Shown one piece after another: positions 45,448-53,178 of a stretch of DNA of 53,178 bases. Location of the stretch: positions 1 to 53,178 of the forward strand of contig PBLQ01000042.1 in the NCBI GenBank assembly GCA_002721815.1, read 5' to 3'. How positions within the stretch are numbered: position 1 is the stretch's first letter; each line of letters starts with the position of its first letter. The DNA comes from Myxococcales bacterium (GTDB lineage: Bacteria; Myxococcota; UBA727; GCA-2721815). Position numbers and translations under genes: made by a program. The notes under the pieces are model-generated. The model was not told the DNA's origin, searched no databases, and saw only the letters and a program-made list of their open reading frames with translations.

Positions 45448-45786
45448 TTACCTTTGTACCGTCACAGCCGTGCCATACACGTACAATTCAGATGCGCCTG
45501 AGGCCACTGAACTCGTGGCGAAACGAACATTCACCACCGCATTCGCGCCCACACTTTGCGCCTGGGCCACCATTCGGGACACCGCTTCGTGACGGCTCTC
45601 TTCGAGGAGTTCGGTGTAGCCCTTCAGTTCACCCCCCACGATATTTTTGAGCCCCGCCATAAAATCGCGGCCCACGTGTTTGGCGCGGACAGTACTGCCG
45701 CTCACGATGCCATGAAATTCAGTAATGGTTTTACCAGGCACGTTTTCGGTGTTGCTCAACTCAATGGGAAAATCCATTTTCATCAT
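45448..45786 (-). CDS. YbjQ family protein (UPF0145)
   Basis: A 112-residue soluble YbjQ domain. The ATG at 45786 is supported by GGAGG 5 bases upstream; a longer frame to 45831 lacks support. Landmarks are GIVSGSTVRAKHVGRDFMAG, LLEESRHEAVSRMVAQAQSVGA, AVVNVRF and the YVYGTAV strand. It is a paralogue of the next gene, lacking its membrane helix, and heads a probable four-gene transcript (ybjQ - TM-ybjQ - M48 protease - tagged secreted protein). Function unknown. Confidence 0.9.
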   Translation of the reverse strand: MMKMDFPIELSNTENVPGKTITEFHGIVSGSTVRAKHVGRDFMAGLKNIVGGELKGYTELLEESRHEAVSRMVAQAQSVGANAVVNVRFATSSVASGASELYVYGTAVTVQR

Positions 45787-45875
45787 AAAGCCTCCTCCGT
45801 CAAAAGACCTTACGACAAAACCGGACCACATCCAACCTTCAACAGGCTGGGGCGATGCATTTTAAGGGCGCTGGC

Positions 45876-47894
45876 TCAATCCGGGTCACAAGCCTCGTTA
45901 CAGGGGTGTGTCACTTGACCCGTGGGCTGCAAAAAAGCATCGATTTGCGACAAGGCAGCAGGCACCCCCGAGACGCCGTTGTGCACACCGTTGTCTTGAT
46001 CGGGATTATTGGCAATGCGATAAAACTCAATATCAACACCGAAGTCGTAAATGGTAAGGCCAGAGGCCAGCGGCATGTCACTGGCTTCTTGAAGACCCCA
46101 GGGCACCACCGGCGAAGGCGTGGTCACGTCTAAGCCAATGGCCCGGGCGTGGTGGTACGAGGCCACGTTGGGAACCTGATCATCACCCACTCCTGTTTGC
46201 ATGAGTATGTGACGATCTTGGATGCCGCCGGTCAATGGGTTTTGCAATACATAGGGGGCATAGATCAAAGAGTCGATGCGGTCGAAAAGGCGCATCAAGG
46301 TAGCGATGAGTTTGCGTTGTTTTCGCGCATCGTCAGTAAGAAATGTTTCAATCACTTCCGAAAAAAGTTTGAAGGGGGCAGCCCGAAACATCATGTGACT
46401 GAATCCGCCACCACCCACGTTGAGCACATAGCGTTCAATACCAGGTTCAACCGCGGCCAAAGTGCCACCCAAAATATGGCCTTGACTGATCCCAAAGAAA
46501 TAAAGCGCATCGTCGTTATAAAGTAACTGGCCACCATTATCGCCATCGCCATCTGGGTTGGCGACAACACCTTCATCACCCAAATTTGCAGCTCTTTTGA
46601 ACACGTCCAATTCGGTCATTTCATTGAGAAAAGCGGATCGCACCACCGTCCAATTCATCATGGCCTGGTGCACCCGATCAGTAAAACGCATCACTCGATA
46701 AGGGTAAGACGTGATGTCGGCAAAGACGGAGGTCTCATCGTCATTGGACATGCCCCACCAATCGATGCCGATCAAAATGGCTTGTAAGGTATCGGCGGCC
46801 AAGGCTGAGCCCGTTCCCGACACGCTGCGGCCTTTTCCAAAAAAACCGTGGCCAAATGCGCAAAGCCTTGCGGGTGCGTAGCCATCACGCACACTAAAGG
46901 GGACCACCGCTCGGAACTCAACCCAATCGGTGCCATTCTGTATCACTTGACCGTCATCGTTGCGCATCAGTTCGGTGCCTGGGCTGGCGCTCTTTAAGAA
47001 CAAGGGGATTTGAATGCGACCATCGATCACCCGCCAAGTGCGGCGTTCTTCTCGATTGGTCACATCATCGCTGGTGATTTCAATTTCAGGACTGTTGTTT
47101 TCAAGCCATTCCATGGTGAGGGTGCGCATGCGAAACATGTCTTCGGTGGCACGGGTTTCAGAGCCCGTGGTGAACGACCAAGCCATTTGTAAATCATCTT
47201 TTTTGACGCCGTGATCTGCAAATAATGGGAATAAGGTGTCATCATAAAATTTTTGTTTCGAAGCCAAATCCGGATCGGATTCGGTGCGGCCGGACAGCAA
47301 ACGCTTAAAGCCCTCTGGGCCTTCAACCAAATCGCCCTCTTCATTTTTAACACCAAAAAGACCCACCACATATTGGGTGGCCGAATCAAGGTTCTCGACA
47401 GGATGTAAAATCATCATGGGCACTTCGTCTTCAGGAACCCGAGAATCAATATCCACATAATGGGCCACAGTGGCGCCGGTCTCAACATTGATGATCAAAG
47501 TCGCGCTGGTCTCAGCAGAAAGGCTCAGCTCATAGTCTTCAAGAATGTGCACCAAGCCATCGTAGGCAGGGGTTTCTTCAAACTCGGTCAAAATGGAAGG
47601 CACCAAAGAAAAGCCGTCCATCTCTCTCCAGTTGGTGGCGTCTAAATCTCGGCCGCCTTCATCGTAAGGAATCGCGTATTTGGAATAGGACACCCGTTGC
47701 CCACTGGGCATGGACGCATCGGGCACCAAGAAGTGATCGGAAGGATAAGGCAACAAACAATCTTCATTGAGGGTCAGAGGGTTACAGCCTTCGGGCAAGT
47801 TCATGGGAGGCAAAGGCTCAAGAACCTCTTCTTCGGTGGGTTCACAGGCGATGAAAAAAACCGGCAGGCATAACGTTATAATTAATCTAATCAT
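45876..47894 (-). CDS. lipoprotein with alpha/beta-hydrolase-like domain
   Basis: A 672-residue lipoprotein (lipobox F-I-A-C, Cys17) with a GAAAGAG ribosome site before ATG 47894. Residues about 35-270 have the feel of an N-terminal beta domain (CLLPYPSDHFLVPD; TTLIINVETG). From about residue 330 a hydrolase-like core follows, with FGHGFFG (possible oxyanion loop) and the nucleophile elbow F-G-I-S470-Q-G. Candidate acid and His residues are not certain, because the later HILMQTGVGDDQVPNVASYHHA region is ambiguous. It resembles large lipoprotein hydrolases of Myxococcota. An envelope-anchored esterase or lipase is inferred. Confidence 0.8.
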   Translation of the reverse strand: MIRLIITLCLPVFFIACEPTEEEVLEPLPPMNLPEGCNPLTLNEDCLLPYPSDHFLVPDASMPSGQRVSYSKYAIPYDEGGRDLDATNWREMDGFSLVPSILTEFEETPAYDGLVHILEDYELSLSAETSATLIINVETGATVAHYVDIDSRVPEDEVPMMILHPVENLDSATQYVVGLFGVKNEEGDLVEGPEGFKRLLSGRTESDPDLASKQKFYDDTLFPLFADHGVKKDDLQMAWSFTTGSETRATEDMFRMRTLTMEWLENNSPEIEITSDDVTNREERRTWRVIDGRIQIPLFLKSASPGTELMRNDDGQVIQNGTDWVEFRAVVPFSVRDGYAPARLCAFGHGFFGKGRSVSGTGSALAADTLQAILIGIDWWGMSNDDETSVFADITSYPYRVMRFTDRVHQAMMNWTVVRSAFLNEMTELDVFKRAANLGDEGVVANPDGDGDNGGQLLYNDDALYFFGISQGHILGGTLAAVEPGIERYVLNVGGGGFSHMMFRAAPFKLFSEVIETFLTDDARKQRKLIATLMRLFDRIDSLIYAPYVLQNPLTGGIQDRHILMQTGVGDDQVPNVASYHHARAIGLDVTTPSPVVPWGLQEASDMPLASGLTIYDFGVDIEFYRIANNPDQDNGVHNGVSGVPAALSQIDAFLQPTGQVTHPCNEACDPD

Positions 47895-48138
47895 GATCAC
47901 TCTTTCATTTGACTCGTTGCGTTGTCTTATATGCAGGAGAACCCGCTTCAGCAAGGCGGTCGGAGAACCCCACAAAGACTTCAGCTCTAACGTAAAGCTC
48001 TGTTTTTAAGAGGGTTTTAATTTCGTGCATCCAAAGGGAGCTGATGGGGGCTGGTGGTGGTATTTTGGTCGAAAATTGGCTCCATGTAGGGCAGTGGTGT
48101 ACATCGTCAACAGGTCACGCAACCTGTAGGAGTACTCT

Positions 48139-49155
48139 ATGAAAAAAGCCCTTTTGTTTATCGGTATTTTGACCCTTTCCAGCACTGGCTGGGCCCAAGA
48201 CGATGGCCCCGGTGAAGATCCATTAAGCGATCTCGACAGCGTGAGCAATGAATCAACCATAGAAACTGAAGCACCGGCAGCAGCCCCATCGGTCGCATCT
48301 GCCTCCACCCCGGCGCCTGCCCCCCAAGCCCCCGCTTCTGTTTGGGGCACCAAAAGCGTCAACCGTCAGGGCATGTGGGCCATTGGTGTGGACGCCGCTC
48401 CCGTTTTAAACCTCGGCTTGAACGTGGTGAACCTCTTTAACAACACGGGGCAAGACGCCACCAATGTTCTCAACAACCCGGCCAATTACGATCAAACCTT
48501 CGCCATTAAATACTACCTGCGAGATAACTTGGCCATCCGGGGTCTTTTACGCCTCGGTGCTGCCAACACCACCACTCTCACCTACTACGAAGATCCCCGC
48601 GATGTGGTAGATCCAGAGGTCGATGCCGGCAACCGCACTGAAGTTCAAGACACCACCACACAAAACGCCTCGGTATTTGGCGTGGGTGGTGGCGCAGAGT
48701 GGCGTCACAGTTTTGGGCGCTTCGAAGGTTTTTGTGGCGCAGAAGGTCTTTTGGGCATGAGTTCTTCTTCCACCAACACCCAATACGGCTGGGCATATAC
48801 CGATGGCGACAACATTCCACCAGAACAAACCAGCCGAACCATTAGCGAAGATTACGGCACCTCCGTTTCATTGGGCGCCCGTGGTTTTCTCGGCCTGGAA
48901 TATTTTATCCTGCCCGAATTGAGTTTGGCCGCCGAATACGGCATGGGCGGATCATTCAACTTAACGCCCAATGGCGTGGTGGTCACAGAAGTTTGGGAAA
49001 CCAGCGTGAACGACGATGGCGAAGTCACTGGTAAATCCCGCAACAGAGAAGCCAAGACCGACGCTTCGCAAGTGGTGGCCCTGGCCAATGACATGGGATT
49101 TGGGCAAACCGCTGCGGGTTCGGCCTTCGCCTTGCGCTTGAACTTCCACTTCTAA
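48139..49155 (+). CDS. outer-membrane beta-barrel protein
   Basis: A 338-residue exported protein. Signal peptide to about residue 19 (GWAQ), a Pro/Ala-rich acidic periplasmic linker (about 20-68), then alternating amphipathic strands ending in RLNFHF, with the C-terminal Phe338 required for BAM-mediated assembly. The WRHSF, GLEYFILPELSLAAEYG and turn positions suggest eight or more strands. No OmpA peptidoglycan domain is present. AGGAG precedes the ATG. The MATE gene begins 33 bases on and may be co-transcribed. Function unknown. Confidence 0.85.
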   Translation: MKKALLFIGILTLSSTGWAQDDGPGEDPLSDLDSVSNESTIETEAPAAAPSVASASTPAPAPQAPASVWGTKSVNRQGMWAIGVDAAPVLNLGLNVVNLFNNTGQDATNVLNNPANYDQTFAIKYYLRDNLAIRGLLRLGAANTTTLTYYEDPRDVVDPEVDAGNRTEVQDTTTQNASVFGVGGGAEWRHSFGRFEGFCGAEGLLGMSSSSTNTQYGWAYTDGDNIPPEQTSRTISEDYGTSVSLGARGFLGLEYFILPELSLAAEYGMGGSFNLTPNGVVVTEVWETSVNDDGEVTGKSRNREAKTDASQVVALANDMGFGQTAAGSAFALRLNFHF

Positions 49156-49187
49156 AAGGTACATTGGGGCAGCCATAAGGAGTCTTT

Positions 49188-50513
49188 GTGCCGCCCAAAC
49201 ATCGCATCGCCACCATTCTGGGTCTCGCTTTACCCATTATCGGTGGCATGATGTCACAAAATATTTTGAATCTGGTGGATACCGCCATGGTGGGAACCCT
49301 TGGCGATACCGCTTTGGCAGGCACCGGCATGGGTGGTTTTGCCAATTTTATGGCCGTGAGTTTGCTCATCGGATTCTCTGCCGGCGTTCAAGCCATGGTC
49401 TCTCGCCGCATGGGCGCAGGCGACACCCAAAAGCTCACTGAACCACTGCACGGTGCCTTACTTTGGGCCTTCGTCGCTGGTGGCGTGCTGACCATCGCCT
49501 ATGTGTGGCTCACCCCGATTCTCTTTCCCTATTTGCACCCCGATGTGCAGGTCGCCAGCGTGGGCATTCCCTATCTCCAAGCCCGGCTCATGGGGCTTAT
49601 GGCCGCTGGATTGAATATGTCATTTCGCGGTTATTGGAATGGCATCGGTAAGCCCGGTATCTATTTTCGCACGCTCGTCTTCATGCATGTCATCAACATC
49701 TTTCTCAATTGGGTGTTGATTTTTGGCAATCTGGGGATCGAGGCTTACGGCGCCACGGGAGCTGGCATGGCCAGTGCCATCGCCACCTGGTGCGGCGCCA
49801 TTTACTATTTTATTCAAGCCAGCATGGTTTCTAAAGATCATGGTTTTCTTCGTATCTGGCCCTCCGCATCCATTCAAAAACGGGTACTCAGTCTCTCCAT
49901 TCCCAGCAGCATTCAAACCCTCATGTTCTCCACGGGAATGACCCTGCTCTTTTGGATCATTGGACAAGTGGGCACCGCCGAAACCGCGGCCGGCACCGTC
50001 CTCATCAACCTCATGCTCGTGGCAGTTTTACCTGGGATTGCCTTTGGCATGAGCACCGCCACCCTCTCTGGACAAGCACTGGGGCGACAAGATCAAGAAG
50101 ATGCGTACCAATGGGGATGGGATGTCTCTAAAGTGGCCATTGGCTGCATGGGGCTTATCGGTTTGTGCATGGTTCTTTTTCCCCAGTGGATCTTGTCGGG
50201 CTTCCTTCATGAGCCCAGCACCATCACGCTGGCCAAAGTCCCCCTTCAAATTTTCGGGGCCACCATTTTTGTGGATGGCGTGGGCATCGTTTTTCAACAC
50301 GGCCTCATGGGTGTGGGGGCCACCAAAACCACCATGAAAGTGGTGATCATTTTACAATGGGGCTTCTTTTTACCGGCGGCCTATCTCATCGGACCCATGA
50401 TGGGTTTTGGACTGGTGGGAATCTGGAGCATGCACGCCATTTGGCGCTCTTTAAAAGCATGCGTTTTTGGGCTTATTTGGCAACGTCGGAATTGGATGGC
50501 CATTCAAGTTTAA
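49188..50513 (+). CDS. MATE family efflux transporter
   Basis: A 441-residue, about 12-helix multidrug and toxin extrusion transporter of the inner membrane (Na+ or H+ antiport). The first helix has LALPIIGGMMSQNILNLVDTAMVG, a standard MATE signature, followed by ALAGTG and SRRMGAGD. The seventh helix repeats LSIPSSIQTLMFSTGM, reflecting the inverted duplication. The start is GTG 49188 with AGGAG 5 bases upstream. Its last 41 bases overlap the opposing inositol-monophosphatase gene. Substrate cannot be deduced. Confidence 0.93.
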   Translation: MPPKHRIATILGLALPIIGGMMSQNILNLVDTAMVGTLGDTALAGTGMGGFANFMAVSLLIGFSAGVQAMVSRRMGAGDTQKLTEPLHGALLWAFVAGGVLTIAYVWLTPILFPYLHPDVQVASVGIPYLQARLMGLMAAGLNMSFRGYWNGIGKPGIYFRTLVFMHVINIFLNWVLIFGNLGIEAYGATGAGMASAIATWCGAIYYFIQASMVSKDHGFLRIWPSASIQKRVLSLSIPSSIQTLMFSTGMTLLFWIIGQVGTAETAAGTVLINLMLVAVLPGIAFGMSTATLSGQALGRQDQEDAYQWGWDVSKVAIGCMGLIGLCMVLFPQWILSGFLHEPSTITLAKVPLQIFGATIFVDGVGIVFQHGLMGVGATKTTMKVVIILQWGFFLPAAYLIGPMMGFGLVGIWSMHAIWRSLKACVFGLIWQRRNWMAIQV

Positions 50514-51366
50514 GTTTGTCTTGCAGGTCTTTGGGCAGATGGGCTTCGAGACCTTCTCGGCTGTTCACCCCGTGTGTGGCGGCAGATTGTAAAGCTTTGA
50601 TCATATGGTCATGCAAAACCGGATTGGCCACGGCCAAGTTCTTCTCATTTTCGTTCGTTGGCTGACCTTGCACATCGGTGACTGTGGCACCTGCTTCTTC
50701 CACCAATAAAATACCGCCCGCCACATCCCAGGGGTTTAAATCGTACTCCCAAAAACCATCGAAACGGCCACAGGCCACCCAGGCCAAATCCAAACCCGCT
50801 GAGCCATAGCGACGCACCCCGCGGGTTAAGAGATTCAAGCGACAAAATTCGGCATGGTTGTCATGGGGGTTGTAGAGTCGATCATAACCAAAACCAGTCA
50901 CCAACAAAGATTGAATTAACTGCGCAGTGTCGTTCACACTGATGCTTTTGTCATTGAGAAAAGCGCCTTTGTCTTTTTGTGCCGTGAACATTTCATCGCG
51001 CATGGGATCATACGTCACCGCTAATTGGGTTTCCCAATGCGCTTCCTTTTTTTCTTGAAACGCGATGAGCACGCAAAAGTGATCGAGACCGTGGGCGTAG
51101 TTGGTGGTGCCATCCAGCGGATCAATCACCCATCGGAATGGCGATGTCCCTTCGCGGGTGCCACTTTCTTCTGCCAAGACATAATGATCGGAATAGTTCT
51201 TTTTGATGGCCTGGGTGATGACCTCTTCCGCAGCGCGATCGGCCACTGTGACCAAATCAATGCTTCGTTTTTCTTCGATGGTTTCTAATCGCCGAAAGTG
51301 GTTTTTGAGAATCTCGCCGGCCTCGCGTGCCCATGCTTGCATGTGAATAAGTATTTGAGGGTCCAT
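50473..51366 (-). CDS. inositol monophosphatase family protein
   Basis: A 297-residue Mg-dependent phosphatase of the SuhB/CysQ (IMPase) family. Motifs present are LAEESG, the metal site WVIDPLDGTTNYAHG, and the C-terminal NPWDVAGGILLVEEAGATVTD. The ATG at 51366 has a near-perfect AAGGAGGT ribosome site; the longer frame up to 51408 is unnecessary. It could dephosphorylate inositol-1-phosphate or 3'-phosphoadenosine-5'-phosphate. The order and motif wording suit inositol monophosphatase slightly better. The gene is cytosolic, divergent from the hydroquinone reductase and convergent with MATE. Confidence 0.93.
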   Translation of the reverse strand: MDPQILIHMQAWAREAGEILKNHFRRLETIEEKRSIDLVTVADRAAEEVITQAIKKNYSDHYVLAEESGTREGTSPFRWVIDPLDGTTNYAHGLDHFCVLIAFQEKKEAHWETQLAVTYDPMRDEMFTAQKDKGAFLNDKSISVNDTAQLIQSLLVTGFGYDRLYNPHDNHAEFCRLNLLTRGVRRYGSAGLDLAWVACGRFDGFWEYDLNPWDVAGGILLVEEAGATVTDVQGQPTNENEKNLAVANPVLHDHMIKALQSAATHGVNSREGLEAHLPKDLQDKLKLEWPSNSDVAK

Positions 51367-51402
51367 GACCACCTCCTTGGGTGCAGACCATAAAAAAAAG
51401 AA

Positions 51403-51418
51403 ATACAATCCTTTGTAT
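51403..51418. promoter_or_regulatory. palindrome in the divergent spacer
   Basis: ATACAA and TTGTAT form a perfect 6-base inverted repeat with a 4-base spacer between two divergent genes. It could be an operator for a dimeric regulator; no regulator gene is adjacent. Confidence 0.3.
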
Positions 51419-51454
51419 CTCGGTTATAGAGGTGATTACAAAGGTAGGTGGAAG

Positions 51455-52405
51455 ATGGGTTTATTGGTAGAAGGCGAATGGCAAGACCGGTGGTACAGCA
51501 CCGAGAAATCAAAAGGACGTTTCGTTCGCTCTGAGAGTCAATTTCGAAATTGGATCACCAAAGACGGTGAAAAAGGGCCTTCAGGCCAGCAAGGCTTCGC
51601 GGCCGCCTCCAAACGTTACCACCTTTATGTTTCCCTGGCCTGTCCGTGGGCCCATCGCACCTTGATCATGCGCCAACTCAAAGAACTGGAAGACCATATC
51701 TCTGTATCGGTGGTGCATCCCCTCATGCTGGAAAATGGTTGGACCTTTGAAGACGGTCCTGGGGTCATGCCCGATCCGGTTCAAGACGCCCGTTATTTTT
51801 ACGAAGTGTACCTGCGGGCCGATCCGAAATACTCTGGCCGCGTCACCGTGCCCGTTTTATGGGACAAAGAAACCCACCAGCTGGTCTCCAATGAGTCATC
51901 CGAAATTATTCGCATGCTCAACTCGGCCTTCAATGACATCACGCAAAACCAAGACGATTACTATCCCACCGCGCACCGCGAAGAAATCGACGCCATCAAT
52001 CACCGGGTTTACCACCAAGTGAACAACGGGGTGTATAAAGCGGGATTTGCCACCACCCAACAGGCTTACGAAGAAGCGGTGATTCCATTGTTCGAAACCT
52101 TAGATTGGCTCAACGACCGCCTCACCGAGCGTAAGTTTTTACTGGGAGATGCCGTCACCGAAGCAGACATTCGCCTCTTCACCACTTTGATTCGGTTTGA
52201 TCCGGTGTACCATGGACACTTCAAATGCAACCGCCAACGGTTGGCCGAGATCCCTTATTTGGCGGCTTACACACGCGCCCTGTTCGCCATGCCTGCTTTT
52301 CGCGACACCACCAATTTTGCGCACATTAAACAGCACTATTATGGCAGTCACCGCAATCTCAACCCAACGGGAATTGTTCCCATTGGGCCGGATGAGCCTT
52401 GCTAA
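51455..52405 (+). CDS. yqjG: glutathionyl-hydroquinone reductase
   Basis: A 316-residue Xi-class glutathione transferase (S-glutathionyl-hydroquinone reductase; YqjG/ECM4 type), reducing glutathionyl-hydroquinones to hydroquinones. The active-site Cys63 in C-P-W-A-H-R is present, with the WTFEDGPGVMPDP block and the VPVLWD / NESSEI glutathione-site segments typical of the family. The ATG at 51455 (MGLLVEGEWQ) has AGGTGG upstream, and the open frame starting at 51365 is shadow. It implies the cell makes or uses glutathione. Confidence 0.95.
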   Translation: MGLLVEGEWQDRWYSTEKSKGRFVRSESQFRNWITKDGEKGPSGQQGFAAASKRYHLYVSLACPWAHRTLIMRQLKELEDHISVSVVHPLMLENGWTFEDGPGVMPDPVQDARYFYEVYLRADPKYSGRVTVPVLWDKETHQLVSNESSEIIRMLNSAFNDITQNQDDYYPTAHREEIDAINHRVYHQVNNGVYKAGFATTQQAYEEAVIPLFETLDWLNDRLTERKFLLGDAVTEADIRLFTTLIRFDPVYHGHFKCNRQRLAEIPYLAAYTRALFAMPAFRDTTNFAHIKQHYYGSHRNLNPTGIVPIGPDEPC

Positions 52406-52436
52406 TTCTCAGACGTCACGTCGTCTGGGCTGAGGC

Positions 52437-53178
52437 TTACTCAACGAAATCGCCAGCGGCAGGTCGTCCGAAGCCATCGAACTTGGCACGAACTGCTGGA
52501 TCGTTGAGGTCGTAGGTTTTACGCTGCACACGGTCTCCAACGTTACCCTCAATGGTGGTCAAAAGTCCGCTGTTGCGATCGTAACTTTCTACCATGCCCA
52601 CATGACCATGGGCAAATAAAGCGGTGTCGCCTTCACGAATGGGCAATTGACTTGGATCGTTATAGACTTCATGTGGCAGATTACGACGACTTGCATATTT
52701 ATCACCCACAGAGCCTGAAAACGTCATGTAACGACGTGTGCTGCCTTGATTCTCATGTTGCGCCTTTAAAGCATTGTTCTTTTCAATGGTTGAGCGACTG
52801 TTGCTGGTATAGCTGCGGTACATAAAGTAAGAGCGCGCTTTTTGGTAAGAGTGTAAACGCTTTTGGCCCGTGAACTTGGCGCCCCCTGCTTCGGCAGCGC
52901 TGCTGTAATTCCAAGCCGTGAAATGGCCACACCATTCTCCGGGTGGCATCCCTGCTTTGCGCGCATATTCTTCCACGCGATCCCCGCGGTTTTTCCCGCG
53001 ACGCCGGTTCTCTTTAACACCGTCTGCCAACTCTGAGCGGGCCGAATTCATGGCCGCACTTTGGTAACGTGCCAAGCGGGCATCTTGGGTTTCGTTCACT
53101 GCAGGCGCTGCAATGCGGGTGGCCGCTGCGGCTTCTCGAGCACGACGCGCGTTATCGTTATGAGTCAACCGGCCAGCA
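52437..53178 (-). CDS. CHAP-like amidase protein, 5' end beyond window
   Basis: About 243 residues are visible and the frame continues past the right edge; a TTG at 53168 is the only start-like codon seen, so the N-terminus may be missing. The sequence has GEWCGHFTAWNY (putative catalytic Cys), then GDTALFAHGHVGMVES (His) and TIEGNVG (Glu/Asn), the order of CHAP-type NlpC/P60-related cysteine amidases. A basic N-terminal region precedes it. Such domains cut peptidoglycan or related amide bonds. No signal peptide is visible in the part seen; substrate and export route are unknown. Confidence 0.8.
   Translation of the reverse strand, partial: AGRLTHNDNARRAREAAAATRIAAPAVNETQDARLARYQSAAMNSARSELADGVKENRRRGKNRGDRVEEYARKAGMPPGEWCGHFTAWNYSSAAEAGGAKFTGQKRLHSYQKARSYFMYRSYTSNSRSTIEKNNALKAQHENQGSTRRYMTFSGSVGDKYASRRNLPHEVYNDPSQLPIREGDTALFAHGHVGMVESYDRNSGLLTTIEGNVGDRVQRKTYDLNDPAVRAKFDGFGRPAAGDFVE

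Noticed and set aside
47767-48009. 80-codon plus-strand frame in the spacer before the outer-membrane barrel gene
   Set aside because: Half of it is the complement of the hydrolase lipoprotein signal region; no ribosome site or conserved pattern.

Overview
The window looks like the chromosome of a Gram-negative, predatory or complex-lifestyle deltaproteobacterium-type organism (Myxococcota / Bradymonadia-like). This is inferred from style rather than from a marker gene. The signs are many lipobox-bearing, Asp/Cys-rich secreted proteins, calcium-binding EGF arrays, thrombospondin type 3 and FG-GAP repeats, DUF4215-type Cys repeats, two C-terminal tags resembling MYXO-CTERM, and a Ser/Thr kinase with an MJ0042 zinc ribbon. 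Base composition is moderate (about half GC by eye). No rRNA, tRNA, CRISPR array, prophage or insertion sequence was recognised, and no gene-free stretch exceeds about 270 bases.

Layout. 1-1563 (-) is the N-terminal part of an EGF-array lipoprotein cut by the window edge. 1753-7487 holds trxB, a small membrane protein, an SDR/DUF2867 protein, a Cys-rich lipoprotein, a FemAB-like acyltransferase and a patatin-like lipase. 7689-13955 holds two very large exported proteins. 14026-18745 is a purine (urate) catabolic block: urate hydroxylase PuuD with its own cytochrome c domain (+), divergent from an allantoicase - uraD - uraH - DUF6986 lyase-like operon (-). 18798-24652 holds a lipoprotein, a redoxin, a large lipoprotein with a possible lipid-binding C-terminus, and a saccharopine-dehydrogenase-like reductase. 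24650-32984 (-) reads as one operon: a 1256-residue zinc-ribbon Ser/Thr kinase, then three lipoproteins, two of which are tandem collagen-like/lamin-tail paralogues, ending at a terminator. 33064-35849 is the TldD/TldE protease pair. 36068-39295 holds an MsrB lipoprotein, a small four-Cys protein and an S8 protease. 39341-43194 holds a beta-helix lipoprotein, a cupin and a bacterial cereblon-type CULT protein. 43207-45786 (-) is a likely operon of two YbjQ proteins, an M48 protease and a tagged surface protein. 45876-53178 holds a hydrolase-like lipoprotein, an outer-membrane barrel, a MATE exporter, an inositol-monophosphatase-type enzyme, a glutathionyl-hydroquinone reductase and a CHAP-domain protein cut by the right edge.

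How the genes work together. The clearest pathway is urate to 5-hydroxyisourate (PuuD), to OHCU (UraH), to S-allantoin (UraD); then allantoate to ureidoglycolate plus urea (Alc). The allantoinase step is missing from the window. The DUF6986 protein is a candidate for handling the glyoxylate end-product or a related step. The most unusual items are the CULT-domain protein with an intact thalidomide-pocket Trp cage, the kinase-plus-collagen/lamin-tail lipoprotein operon, a frameshifted Cys-module remnant downstream of that operon, and the DUF6986-containing urate operon.
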